A DNA stretch of 64,000 bases from an uncultured Eubacteriales bacterium. Its GTDB lineage: Bacteria > Bacillota > Clostridia > Oscillospirales > CAG-272. Of the stretch, positions 15,177 through 24,008 are shown one piece after another. The DNA lies in assembly GCA_900546695.1 (NCBI GenBank), contig URDX01000001.1, positions 1 through 64,000 of the forward strand, read 5' to 3'. The notes below the pieces were generated by a model. The model saw only the letters and a program-made list of their open reading frames with translations. It was not told where the DNA came from and made no database searches. The position numbers and the translations under genes were made by a program. Each line of letters begins with the position of its first letter. Positions within the stretch are counted from its first letter, which is position 1.

Positions 15177-18071
15177 GTGAAAAAAGGTGTAAAGAAAGAG
15201 CCGGAGATGGTGCGGATTATCGCGATTGACGGAAGCGACATCCTGAAGCACGGAATTACGACGTGCAAGGACGGAAAACTCTATCCCGACGCTTTCCGCG
15301 GTGTGCTGGACGAGAGCCTTGACACGCTGAAAATGAAAGAAATCTTCAAACGACACAAGGCAGAGTTGCCGTTCCCGTATCTGGAGAACAAGCAGTTTTG
15401 CCGCGCCGTGGTCAATGTCTCCTTTGCATACGCCATCAAGCAGTTTGAGCAGTACGGACGCAGATTTGTGCGGCACGGATGCACGGTGACGGACGATGAG
15501 ATAACCGACCATGTGTGCGTGCGCGACGGCGAGTTGATCGCCATTGAGGTGCCATATCAGAAAGACACGCAATATGCGGCGGTGCAGAATCCGATTCCGG
15601 AGGAACTGCTCGGCAAATATTTTGTGTACGACAGTGAGGCAAAGGCATATCGCAGAAGCAAAGCGGCGATTTCTTCTGTCGTCACCTGCAAGGCGATACG
15701 CGAGAAGCTCTATACCAATGGTTTTGACATCGACGGCGTGCATTATATGCGCTACAAGCGCAGTGCCGGTGCAAGCCGTGACGGGCGGTGCATGTTCATC
15801 GCCGAGCCGCTGTATGCCGACATGATGCAGTGGAGTGCGTGCGGGCTGTCAGCGGATGATGTGACCGATCAGGCATCGTGGCAGGCGTACCTTTCCCTGA
15901 CGATGAGCAGCATCGAAGGCACTATCCGGTTGCCGAAAAAGGCGATTCTCATCATGCCGGATGCCGTCAGCACCTTTGAAACAGATGCGGTCAGCGTGGA
16001 AGAGACTGCCGACCACGACCTCACGGCGATCGAAAAGGAAGTGACGGTCAGAAATAAAATTTGGGATGGGCAGGCGATGCTCGACATCAGCGTGTTTGAA
16101 GAAAACGGGTATGCCGACTACGGCATGGTGCTGTTGCGCAATCGCTTTTTCAAGACCTGCGCATTCAATACGAGGTTGCAGGAATGGTTTGCGGACAACG
16201 GCATTGCCAGCGTCAGTCAGCTTGCGGGCTATACCACGGCGCGCGATATCAAGGACATCAAACTGGTTATCACCGAGAGCAGTCTGAAATATCTCAAATT
16301 CATGCCGCCGAAGACCTCCTATAAGAAGGGCTTCAAGCGATGGCTCGATGCCGCATACGAAGGAAAAGACGAATCGGTGTTCGGCGTTGTCAAGACAGAC
16401 AAGCCCGCGCCGCTGATGAACGGGAGTATGGCGTATACCAATTATCAGCTGATTAACACGCTCGGGCTTTCCTATGCGGGCATAGAAGAAAAGGTGCTGG
16501 CTGATTCATTTGATTACCTTGACAATATGTTGGCGGATTCCGCCTTTCTGCGTTACCACATTCACACGCCGGAGGCGGTGGCGAAAATGCAGAAAGACGA
16601 GATTCCCGATCTCGAAACCTACCGCATGGAAACGGTGCTCGACATGACCTGCCGCACGCCGTATTTTGAAAACACGGATTTTTATAAATCCTTCCGCCGT
16701 GAGACGGTGTCGCATTTCAAGGATCAGCTGAAGGACGGCAGAATTCCCGTCAGCGGCGGATATATGACGATGTTTGGCAACCCCTGCGAGTTCTTGTATG
16801 CGTTGATCGGTTGGTGGCGGGAGGGGGATGAGTCGGTCACCTTCGGTGCGGAGGAAATCTTCACGACCGCTTTTCCGCTTGATCAGATTGTGCTTTGTTC
16901 CCGCAGTCCGCATATCACGATGGGAAATCTGTACCTCGCGCGAAACATGGGCAATGTTGAGATTACGGCTTACTTCTATCTGACGCCGAATATCGTTTGC
17001 GTCAATTCCATCGACAGCAATCTCTTGCACCGTCTGAACGGTTCGGACTTTGATTCGGACACACTGCTTGTCACCGATGAAGAGTGGCTTGTGCGTGGTT
17101 CCGCGCAATGCTATCAACCGTTGAAAGTTCCGGTATGCATGTTGGAGCCTGCGGGTAAAGCGGAATACGCGGGTACGCCGTCGGGACTGGCAAAACTCGA
17201 TTACGACATTGCCGAAAACAAAATCGGTGAGATCGTCAACCTCTCGCAGTTTCTCAATTGCCTGTTCTGGGATCTGCTGTTCACGGGCAAAACCGACTAC
17301 GAGCCGCTGCCGCTGTATTATGACATCTGCAAGCTCGCCGTCCTCTCCGGCATGGAGATCGACAAGGCAAAACGGATGTATGCGGTGGACACGGGCAAGG
17401 TATTACGGAAGCTCGGTGTGTATCGCCGAAAATATAAAGAGTCAAACGGCGGGCATCTGCCGGAATTCTTTCTCTCCATGACAGGAGGCAGCGATGGAGG
17501 AACGGGAGAAAACAAGGCACGACTCGACTGTCCGATGTCGTTTGTCTATGATGCGGTGAATGCTTACCGCGGCAAGGCAAAGAGCGTGAAAACGGTTCCT
17601 CTGTCAGAACTCTTTTCGCTTGACAACGGCGACTGCGGTGCCAACGATACGCACAAGAAGCAGAACATCATCAAGGCAGTGACGGAAGCCTTCTCACAGA
17701 TCACAGCTTTGCAAACTGCGGCAAGCAAGTGCGAGGAGGATGAGAAAGCGATCTATCGGAAAGAGGCGCAGGAAATTTATCTAAAATGCCTTGAAAAGGT
17801 ATCCAAGAATGTGGTAAACGATCACATCCTCGCGATGCTTCTCTCCGAGATTGACCATCCTGATGATTCCCGCTACGAAATCAAGTCCTGCCGATATTTT
17901 CTCTTCTCCTGTCTTTTGTATGAGGAGAACCGCAGGTTGCTTTCCAAAGTGGAAACGCCGGAGGACTTCGTCCCTTACGACCTAATCCGGGTCGAACCCG
18001 AACTCGTTCCCGAAGGCTACCGCACGGAATGGATTTACGGCTTCCCTCATGCGCACCTGCTGATCAAATAA
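15177..18071 (+). CDS. Two-barrel RNA polymerase-like protein (RdRP/YonO type), mobile-element encoded
   Basis: A 964-residue protein. A segment at about 580-640 resembles the catalytic barrel of cellular RNA-dependent RNA polymerases: RSPHITMGNL, then LNGSDFDSDTLLV with the metal-binding triad D624, D626, D628 and VTDEEWL after it. Eukaryotic RdRPs have R-N-P...G-D-I and GSDLDGD...W-DEEL; YonO of phage SPbeta and the beta' subunit share the DxDxD core. A lysine-bearing ITESSLKYLKF (365-375) could be the first barrel. GTG 15177 is preferred (AGGAGGT upstream); ATG 15141 would add 12 residues. Base composition matches the element backbone, not hamAB. Activity and role unknown; family assignment by eye. 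Confidence 0.7.
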   Translation: MKKGVKKEPEMVRIIAIDGSDILKHGITTCKDGKLYPDAFRGVLDESLDTLKMKEIFKRHKAELPFPYLENKQFCRAVVNVSFAYAIKQFEQYGRRFVRHGCTVTDDEITDHVCVRDGELIAIEVPYQKDTQYAAVQNPIPEELLGKYFVYDSEAKAYRRSKAAISSVVTCKAIREKLYTNGFDIDGVHYMRYKRSAGASRDGRCMFIAEPLYADMMQWSACGLSADDVTDQASWQAYLSLTMSSIEGTIRLPKKAILIMPDAVSTFETDAVSVEETADHDLTAIEKEVTVRNKIWDGQAMLDISVFEENGYADYGMVLLRNRFFKTCAFNTRLQEWFADNGIASVSQLAGYTTARDIKDIKLVITESSLKYLKFMPPKTSYKKGFKRWLDAAYEGKDESVFGVVKTDKPAPLMNGSMAYTNYQLINTLGLSYAGIEEKVLADSFDYLDNMLADSAFLRYHIHTPEAVAKMQKDEIPDLETYRMETVLDMTCRTPYFENTDFYKSFRRETVSHFKDQLKDGRIPVSGGYMTMFGNPCEFLYALIGWWREGDESVTFGAEEIFTTAFPLDQIVLCSRSPHITMGNLYLARNMGNVEITAYFYLTPNIVCVNSIDSNLLHRLNGSDFDSDTLLVTDEEWLVRGSAQCYQPLKVPVCMLEPAGKAEYAGTPSGLAKLDYDIAENKIGEIVNLSQFLNCLFWDLLFTGKTDYEPLPLYYDICKLAVLSGMEIDKAKRMYAVDTGKVLRKLGVYRRKYKESNGGHLPEFFLSMTGGSDGGTGENKARLDCPMSFVYDAVNAYRGKAKSVKTVPLSELFSLDNGDCGANDTHKKQNIIKAVTEAFSQITALQTAASKCEEDEKAIYRKEAQEIYLKCLEKVSKNVVNDHILAMLLSEIDHPDDSRYEIKSCRYFLFSCLLYEENRRLLSKVETPEDFVPYDLIRVEPELVPEGYRTEWIYGFPHAHLLIK

Positions 18072-18084
18072 TTAAACAGTACAC

Positions 18085-18118
18085 AAGAGTGTCGAGAGAT
18101 CGGCACTCTTATTTTTTT
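18085..18118 (+). terminator. Terminator after the polymerase-like gene
   Basis: An 11-bp stem (18085-18095 with 18100-18110, one G-T pair), a GAGA loop, then ATTTTTTT. A textbook Rho-independent terminator 14 bases after the stop, so the polymerase-like gene is transcribed apart from the mobilisation genes. Confidence 0.9.
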
Positions 18119-18139
18119 CGGGGCTTGCCCCGAACCCCA

Positions 18140-18169
18140 CTTGAAACTTTCTTGAAAGAAAGTTTCAAG
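18140..18169. repeat. 12-bp inverted repeat upstream of the HTH gene
   Basis: CTTGAAACTTTC at 18140-18151 and its exact complement at 18158-18169, with a 6-base spacer. It may be an operator, a terminator remnant, or an iteron-like site for the downstream HTH protein. Confidence 0.55.
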
Positions 18170-18206
18170 ACTTCAAAGAAGTTTACTGAAAAGGAGGAAA
18201 CAATGA

Positions 18207-18647
18207 TTGAGCAAACAGTATAAAACATTTTATTACCACAACGCCCGCGACATTCCCGGCGAATATTTTCCGATGCCGAAAAGCATCTTTCGCCTGGGGC
18301 TGACCGCGGGTGAAATTCTCGTGTACACCTATCTGATGTACTGCGAAGACAGAAAAACCTTTCAGTGCCATCCGAGCTACGCCACCATCGGGGAGGCGGT
18401 GAACATGAGCAACAACACAGTGGCAAAACATGTGGAAGGGCTTGTGCGCAAGGGGCTGATTATCACCGAGCGCACGACCGTGAAAACACGGGACGGGCGC
18501 ACGCACAACGGGAGCCTGCTCTATACGCTCTGCCCGCTTGCACCGGTGGAGCGGGCATATTTTGAAAAGCAGATCCAAGAAGCAACGGCGCGGTTGAACT
18601 TCAAAGCCGCGCTTGAAAAATACGAAAAAAGGAAAGGAGGCGCGTAA
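18207..18647 (+). CDS. HTH_36-type replication/regulatory protein
   Basis: A 146-residue protein starting at TTG 18207 (MSKQYKTFYY), with AAGGAGG about 10 bases upstream. Residues 20-105 are a winged helix: FRLGLTAGEILVYTYLMY then YATIGEAVNMSNNTVAKHVE and GLIITERTTV. This is the HTH_36 pattern seen in replication initiators and regulators of small integrative elements. A competing ATG at 18203 gives only six codons and overlaps this start, which may reduce or couple translation. The next gene starts two bases after its stop. Confidence 0.75.
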   Translation: MSKQYKTFYYHNARDIPGEYFPMPKSIFRLGLTAGEILVYTYLMYCEDRKTFQCHPSYATIGEAVNMSNNTVAKHVEGLVRKGLIITERTTVKTRDGRTHNGSLLYTLCPLAPVERAYFEKQIQEATARLNFKAALEKYEKRKGGA

Positions 18648-18648
18648 G

Positions 18649-18864
18649 ATGAAGCACTCGATTTACAAAACGCGGGAGGAGCTGCCGATGTATCTGACCG
18701 TGATGGATGTGGCAGACTTGCTCGGCATTTCCCGTGCCAGTGCTTACGAGCTGGTGCGGGAGCAGAACTTCCCGAAGCTGAAAATCGTGACGGGACGCAT
18801 CATCATTCCGCGGGACAGGCTACTCGAATGGCTCGACGAGCAGACACGCTATGACAGGGTCTGA
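18649..18864 (+). CDS. Excisionase-like DNA-binding protein
   Basis: A 71-residue MerR-like winged-helix protein: YLTVMDVADLLGISRASAYE (HTH_17) followed by GRIIIPRDRLLEWLDEQ. This is the excisionase pattern used with tyrosine integrases to direct excision. It starts one base after the previous stop region with GGAAAGGAGG upstream. It lies in the same run as the MobC-like, relaxase and integrase genes, so it probably serves the integrases at 21343 and 22507. Confidence 0.85.
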   Translation: MKHSIYKTREELPMYLTVMDVADLLGISRASAYELVREQNFPKLKIVTGRIIIPRDRLLEWLDEQTRYDRV

Positions 18865-19109
18865 CGGTCGATTATTTGGTAGCAGGATAAAGCCGTGTCT
18901 CGGACGCGGCAATTTACACCGCACGGCAACGCCGAGCGGGGATTTTACGGCGAAATACGGGGATTTTTGCGATTTTGCAAAAATAGCAACTGTGTCTCGC
19001 GTATGCCGAAACAGACTGCCTGCGGGTCTCAAACACGAAAATCCCTTGGAAAATCGGGCTTTTTCCGTGTCTCAGACCGTAGGACAACGAAAACAGAAAG
19101 GTTGAAATT
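18865..19109 (+). other. Candidate origin of transfer
   Basis: A non-coding 245-base stretch between the excisionase-like and MobC-like genes, the usual oriT position. It has a perfect hairpin (ATTTTTGC 18963-18970, GCAAAAAT 18977-18984) and three copies of GTGTCTC with flanking similarity (18894-18903, 18990-19000, 19066-19075). The nic site cannot be placed from sequence alone. Confidence 0.4.
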
Positions 19110-19523
19110 ATGACAAAAGAAAAGCAAAATGACGCGATGCCGTCGAAAGGCGTCCGGCTTCGCGTCGATCAATGGGAGGACTGCGACAGGTTCTCCGAAA
19201 CACTCAAAATGGCATCACGGAACGATTTTATCCGCGATGCCATTGATTTTTATCTGGAATATCTGCGGCGGAACAATTCTGTGAAGTTTCTCACGCCCGC
19301 GCTGGAGTCGGTTATTTCCGCCAAAGTGCGGGACAGTGAAGAACGTCTTGCCCGACTGCTTTTCAAGCTGGCAGTCGATCAGAATCTGCTCGCGCACGCG
19401 GTCGCGGACTGCTTTGAATTCAGTCCCGCAGAGATTGACAACATGCGTATCGACTCGGTGCGCGAGGTCAAAGAAACAAACGGAACTATTCGCACGGATG
19501 AAATACTGAATACAAAGAGGTGA
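19110..19523 (+). CDS. MobC-like mobilisation accessory protein
   Basis: A 137-residue protein with an N-terminal ribbon-helix-helix pattern (GVRLRVDQWEDCDRF, then MASRNDFIRDAIDFYLEYL) and a helical C-terminus. Such proteins bind oriT and help the relaxase nick. It is directly followed by the relaxase; its TGA overlaps an alternative GTG start of that gene. Function inferred from fold pattern and position. Confidence 0.7.
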   Translation: MTKEKQNDAMPSKGVRLRVDQWEDCDRFSETLKMASRNDFIRDAIDFYLEYLRRNNSVKFLTPALESVISAKVRDSEERLARLLFKLAVDQNLLAHAVADCFEFSPAEIDNMRIDSVREVKETNGTIRTDEILNTKR

Positions 19524-19528
19524 TTTTT

Positions 19529-21241
19529 ATGGCAAAACTGATTTTGAAAGCTCCGTATTACAAGCAAGGCCACAAAACAGAGGACGGAAGAGGTCGCGGC
19601 GGTTACGCGGAATATATCGCAACGCGCGAAGGCGTGGAGCTATTGCGCGGCGGCATGGTGAACTATATCGGTCAGCGCAAAGGCTCCTGCGGACTGTTCT
19701 CGGACGAAGGCGTGACCGTTGACCTTGCGAAAGTCAGCCAGGAGATCGACAATCATCCCGGCAATGTGTGGGCATTGATCTTTTCATTGAAGCGGGAGGA
19801 TGCCGAACGGCTCGGCTATAATTCCGCCGCACAGTGGATGAATCTGCTTCGTTCCCGCCGCAATGATATTGCAAAGGGAATGCACATCGCGCCCGAAAAT
19901 CTTCGTTGGTATGCGGCGTACCACAACAAGGAAACCAATCCGCACGCGCATATGATGGTGTGGTCGCAGAATCCGCGCGAGCCGTATCTCTCGCAAGCGG
20001 GGATTCACGATATCAAAAAGGTGATGGTGGCGGACATTTTCCGTCAGGAACTGCTCTCGGTTTATCGCGGGCAAACGCAGGCGCGGGATGATCTGAAAGA
20101 GACATTTCGCGCAAAAATGCGGGAGCTGACCGCTAAAATTCGTGCAGGTGGGAATGAAATTTCTCCCGAGCTCTATCAGAAATTTGCGCTCCTCTGCGGA
20201 AAAATTTCTTCGCACAAGGGCAAAAAAGTCTACGGCTATCTGGATAAATCCGCAAAGCAGCTCACGAATGAAATCGTGAAACTGCTCTCGGCGGACGAAA
20301 AAATCGCGGAGTTATACGACCTGTGGTATCGCTGTCAGTGCGAGGTATATCGCACCTATACCGATGTCATGCCGGAGAAAATTCCGCTTGAGGAGAACAA
20401 AGAATTCAAATCTGTCCGCAACGAAGTGGTGCGTGCGGCGGCGGAAATTCTGTCTTTGCCGAGGCAACCCTTGCGTGAAATGCCCGAAGGAAAAATGCCT
20501 GAGGAAGACTTGAAGCTCCTTGAAATCCGCGCCGACTTCGGTGATGTCGATGCCTTGATCGCGCTCGGTCGGCATTATTACAAAAAGGCAGACGACGCGG
20601 ACGAGGCAGAATATTTATGGAAAGTTGCCGCTGACAAAGGGAGTGCCGCGGCGATGTATCTGATTTACAAGGGCTACCGCGACGGAAAGCTTACCGACAA
20701 GCCGAGCGACAAAATGAAATATCTGCGCATGGCTGCGGACAAAAATCACGCCTACGCGGAATATGAACTCGCCATGCAGACCGACAAACGGATGCCGAAT
20801 GTGAAGCTGTCAAACCTCATGCGTGCGGCGGAACACGGCTGCACCGCGGCGGAATATGAGATCGGCAAGCTGTATTATGAGAACGGGCAGACCGAACAGG
20901 GGCTTGCTCACCTCGAAAAAGCTGCCGCATCCGACCTCTGGGCGCGCACGCAGGTCGGGCTGTTTTACTGCTATACGCGCGATGATTGGGAGCACGGAAT
21001 GGAACTTCTGACCTCCGCCGCAGACGAAAACTATGCGCCAGCACAGGAGGCGATCCGAAATATTCAAATCGGACTGAATGCACAGATCTTCACGGGGCTG
21101 TGCGATCTTTTTTATTACGCCGCGAATATCATCGACGAGCGCGCGGAAGAAATTCAAACGCCGTCAGGGGAGCCCGTCATCAGCCGCAGACAACGCCGCG
21201 AGGAACAGGCGAAGCGGGACGGTGTGATGATGCAGATGTGA
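19529..21241 (+). CDS. Mobilisation relaxase with C-terminal Sel1 repeats
   Basis: A 570-residue relaxase of the MobL/MobP type. The N-terminal ~200 residues hold the metal-binding histidines in YHNKETNPHAHMMVW (H132, H139, H141); a tyrosine near residues 26-29 is a candidate nucleophile. From about 330 to 500 come four or five Sel1-type helical repeats (ALIALGRHYYKK, AAEYEIGKLYYENGQ and others). It would nick oriT and lead DNA transfer using another element's conjugation machinery. ATG 19529 with AGAGGTG upstream is chosen over GTG 19520. The Sel1 part probably binds partner proteins. Confidence 0.82.
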   Translation: MAKLILKAPYYKQGHKTEDGRGRGGYAEYIATREGVELLRGGMVNYIGQRKGSCGLFSDEGVTVDLAKVSQEIDNHPGNVWALIFSLKREDAERLGYNSAAQWMNLLRSRRNDIAKGMHIAPENLRWYAAYHNKETNPHAHMMVWSQNPREPYLSQAGIHDIKKVMVADIFRQELLSVYRGQTQARDDLKETFRAKMRELTAKIRAGGNEISPELYQKFALLCGKISSHKGKKVYGYLDKSAKQLTNEIVKLLSADEKIAELYDLWYRCQCEVYRTYTDVMPEKIPLEENKEFKSVRNEVVRAAAEILSLPRQPLREMPEGKMPEEDLKLLEIRADFGDVDALIALGRHYYKKADDADEAEYLWKVAADKGSAAAMYLIYKGYRDGKLTDKPSDKMKYLRMAADKNHAYAEYELAMQTDKRMPNVKLSNLMRAAEHGCTAAEYEIGKLYYENGQTEQGLAHLEKAAASDLWARTQVGLFYCYTRDDWEHGMELLTSAADENYAPAQEAIRNIQIGLNAQIFTGLCDLFYYAANIIDERAEEIQTPSGEPVISRRQRREEQAKRDGVMMQM

Positions 21242-21342
21242 TTGATAACAAATTGATAACTCTTCGCCTCACCGCTGGATATTCACTCGAACCTGTGGTA
21301 TCTTTGCAGTGGGCGAAAAAACTTACGAAAGGAAGAATAACA
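21242..21342 (+). other. Short gap before the integrases
   Basis: About 100 bases without a gene. An open frame runs through from inside the relaxase gene, but the integrase pattern starts only at ATG 21343, with GAAAGGAAG in front. No clear promoter seen. Confidence 0.6.
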
Positions 21343-22506
21343 ATGGCAAAACGAAGACCGCAAGGTGACGGCATGGTGCGCAAGCGTTTGGACGGACGAT
21401 GGGAAGCGCGCATTGTGATCGGTCACAAAAACGACGGAACACCGATGCACAAATCGGTGTTCGGCAAAACGCAGAAAGAAACGCTCGACAAATTACACCG
21501 CGCGATTGAAACTTACCGCGATGTCGATCTCTGCGAGGACAGCCGCATGACGCTCGGCGAATGGCTTGACAAGTGGCTGGACGAATATATGATCTTTACC
21601 CTGCGGGAGAGCACCATGCAGAGCTACCGCATGATGGTAAACCACTATATCAAGCCCCACCTTGGCAAAAAGTCGCTGACATCGCTGACGACGGCGGATA
21701 TTCAGAAACTTTACAACAAGCTCAAAAAGGAGGGGCGCGTTCGCGAAGACCCCATCAAAGGCAAAACACTTGCCGACAGCATGGTTCGCGGCATCCACAT
21801 GATGCTCCATGAGGCGCTGGACGCGGCGGTGAAGGAACGGCTCATCGTGCGCAATCCCACAAACGGCACAACGGTGCCGAAGACAAATTATCCCGACAAG
21901 CAGGTGTTGGACGACGGTCAGCTTGAGAAATTTCTCGGCATGATCGAAGCCTATCCCGATTGGCGGGATTTTTTCTACACGGAATGTATGACGGGACTGC
22001 GCCGCGGCGAGATCTGCGGGCTGAAATGGAGCGACATCGACTTTGAAAACCGCCGTCTGCGGGTGGAACGGTCGCTTTCCGCCGTCACAAACGGCAAAAT
22101 ACAGATCGGCGAAACCAAAACGGGCGCGGGCAAACGGACGATTGTCCTGCCGCCGACCCTTGCCGCACTGCTTGCCAAACGCAAGGGAAACGCGCTGAAT
22201 GAGTGGGTATTCTACAATCCGTGCAACCCCAACCTGCCGATAAATCCGGCATCAGCATACCAAAAACTGCACACGATCCTCAAAAATGCGGAACTGCCGC
22301 GAATCCGCTTTCATGATCTCCGTCACACCTTTGCCACCCATGCAACGAAAGGCGGAGTAGATCCGAAAACGCTTTCGGGCATTCTCGGACACACCAACGC
22401 AAGCTTCACGCTTGACACCTATACGCACGTGACGGGCGACATGCAGAAAAACGCCGCCGCGATTGTCGGCGGCATGGTCAAAAAACTGAAATTGGAGGAT
22501 GAGTAA
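21343..22506 (+). CDS. Tyrosine integrase 1
   Basis: A 387-residue tyrosine recombinase. It has an AP2-like arm-binding domain (about 7-50, GDGMVRKRLDGRWEARIV), a core-binding domain (about 70-180, LGEWLDKWLDEY) and a catalytic domain with TGLRRGE (first arginine), HDLRHTF (HxxR), LGHTN and the nucleophile in DTYTHV. The catalytic set is complete, so it should be active. It would integrate or excise the mobilisable element. The second integrase begins at the very next base after its stop. Confidence 0.92.
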   Translation: MAKRRPQGDGMVRKRLDGRWEARIVIGHKNDGTPMHKSVFGKTQKETLDKLHRAIETYRDVDLCEDSRMTLGEWLDKWLDEYMIFTLRESTMQSYRMMVNHYIKPHLGKKSLTSLTTADIQKLYNKLKKEGRVREDPIKGKTLADSMVRGIHMMLHEALDAAVKERLIVRNPTNGTTVPKTNYPDKQVLDDGQLEKFLGMIEAYPDWRDFFYTECMTGLRRGEICGLKWSDIDFENRRLRVERSLSAVTNGKIQIGETKTGAGKRTIVLPPTLAALLAKRKGNALNEWVFYNPCNPNLPINPASAYQKLHTILKNAELPRIRFHDLRHTFATHATKGGVDPKTLSGILGHTNASFTLDTYTHVTGDMQKNAAAIVGGMVKKLKLEDE

Positions 22507-23955
22507 ATGGCAAAGAAAAAGCAAGGTGACGGCAGTGTCTTTCAACGCAAGGACGGGCGGTGGGAAGGCAGAATTGTCGTCGGCTACAAGGAAAACGGCT
22601 ACGCCCAAACGAAAAATGTGACGGCGCACACCAAGACAGAGTGTCAGGAAAAGCTGGCGAAGTTGCGGGAGGAATGCGGACGGCGGAGCGAGAAAATCAA
22701 GCCGGACATGCCGTTCGGCGACTGGATTGACTTCTGGTATCAGAATTATTCCGCACCCAAGCTCCGCCCGACCACACAGGCGTGCTATTCGGGAAGGATT
22801 TATACACACATCATCCCGTCTATCGGCAATATTCCGCTGAACAAGCTGACGCAGAACGACCTGCAACAGTTTTACGCACGGCTCAAAAAGAGCGGACGGA
22901 AAAAGCATGTCGATAAATTCGGAGAAGGACTGTCCGACCGCATGGTGCGCTCCTGCCATACGACCTGCCGCACGGCACTTGAAAAAGCGGTAACCGAAGG
23001 GCTGATCCGCATCAATCCTGCAGCCGGGTGCAAGTTGCCACCGAAAAAGGCAAAGGAAATGCAGGTGCTGACTCCGTCGGAAATCACGCGGTTTCTCATA
23101 CAGACAAGAGAGGAGGGATATTACGAGTTCTTCCTTCTGGAGCTGACCACCGGCATGCGCCGAGGAGAAATTCTTGCGCTAAAATGGCGGGATATAAATC
23201 TGAAAACAGGCGAGCTTCACATCTCGCGGCAGGTGCTGAAGGTCAACGGAAAGGTGCTGATCTCCGCACCGAAAACGAAATCCTCCAACCGCATGATTCT
23301 GCTGCCGCCCGAAATGACAGAACTACTGGCAGAACTGAAAACGCGAACCGACAGCGAGTGGATTTTCCCGTCACCGCTTGACCTCACGCAACCGCGTCAC
23401 CCTTCGGCGGTCTATCATCGGTTTCAGAAGATACTGGAACGCGCAAACTGCAAGCGGGTGCGGTTTCACGACCTGCGCCATACCTTTGCCACCATGGCGC
23501 TGGAAAACGGCATGGACATCAAAACGCTGTCTGCCATGATAGGTCATGTCAGCGCGGAAACTACGCTCAATATCTATAGCCATATCACCGACACGATGCA
23601 ACAGCAGGCGGCGGCGAGAATTGACCGCGAGATTGCGGGGGCTGATACGCCCATTCCCGAGCCGAACGCGACGGACAAGGCAAGTGACAGTGATGCAACC
23701 GATCAGCCGACAGAGCCGACATTTGAGCCGTATAAGGGCAAGATACGCAAACCCGGTACGGGTTGCGTGACGATGATAAACGACCACCTGTACGAGGGCA
23801 GGTTCTCCCCGCGCGTGAACGGCAAACGAATCGCCAGGAATATCTATGCTACCACGCGGGAGGAGTGCGAGGAGAAGTTCAAAGTGCTGATTGCAGAGAT
23901 GAAAAAGGAGATTGCGGAAATCAAGGCAGGAGAGAAAGCGATAAATAAGGGCTGA
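22507..23955 (+). CDS. Tyrosine integrase 2 with extra C-terminal AP2-like domain
   Basis: A 482-residue tyrosine recombinase in tandem with integrase 1: TAA 22504-22506, ATG 22507. It has an N-terminal AP2-like arm-binding domain (GDGSVFQRKDGRWEGRIVV), a core-binding domain and catalytic motifs TGMRRGE, HDLRHTF, IGHVS and NIYSHI. Residues from about 395 add a Thr/Asp/Pro-rich linker and a domain (HLYEGRFSPRVNGKRIARN, then TREECEEKFKVLI) that looks like a second copy of the N-terminal domain. That is not usual and could let one protein bridge two arm sites. Confidence 0.9.
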   Translation: MAKKKQGDGSVFQRKDGRWEGRIVVGYKENGYAQTKNVTAHTKTECQEKLAKLREECGRRSEKIKPDMPFGDWIDFWYQNYSAPKLRPTTQACYSGRIYTHIIPSIGNIPLNKLTQNDLQQFYARLKKSGRKKHVDKFGEGLSDRMVRSCHTTCRTALEKAVTEGLIRINPAAGCKLPPKKAKEMQVLTPSEITRFLIQTREEGYYEFFLLELTTGMRRGEILALKWRDINLKTGELHISRQVLKVNGKVLISAPKTKSSNRMILLPPEMTELLAELKTRTDSEWIFPSPLDLTQPRHPSAVYHRFQKILERANCKRVRFHDLRHTFATMALENGMDIKTLSAMIGHVSAETTLNIYSHITDTMQQQAAARIDREIAGADTPIPEPNATDKASDSDATDQPTEPTFEPYKGKIRKPGTGCVTMINDHLYEGRFSPRVNGKRIARNIYATTREECEEKFKVLIAEMKKEIAEIKAGEKAINKG

Positions 23956-23970
23956 CCGAGGTCAGCCCTT
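23947..23970 (+). terminator. Hairpin overlapping the integrase 2 stop codon
   Basis: AAGGGCTGACC (23947-23957) and GGTCAGCCCTT (23960-23970) make a tight stem. Only a short TTAAAAATT follows, so termination strength is uncertain. Confidence 0.6.
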
Positions 23971-23977
23971 AAAAATT

Positions 23978-24001
23978 GCGGTGCAGTAGGCAAAAAAACG
24001 G
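23978..24001 (+). repeat. Copy 3 of the short shared sequence (GCAGTAGGCAAA)
   Basis: Resembles 6341-6362 and 14856-14880. Just downstream of integrase 2, where an attachment site is expected. Confidence 0.4.
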
Positions 24002-24008
24002 AAAGAGT

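Noticed and set aside
15035..15229. Small basic frame overlapping the start of the polymerase-like gene
   Set aside because: Overlaps the ribosome site and start of the larger gene; lysine/arginine run comes from the A/G-rich ribosome-site region.
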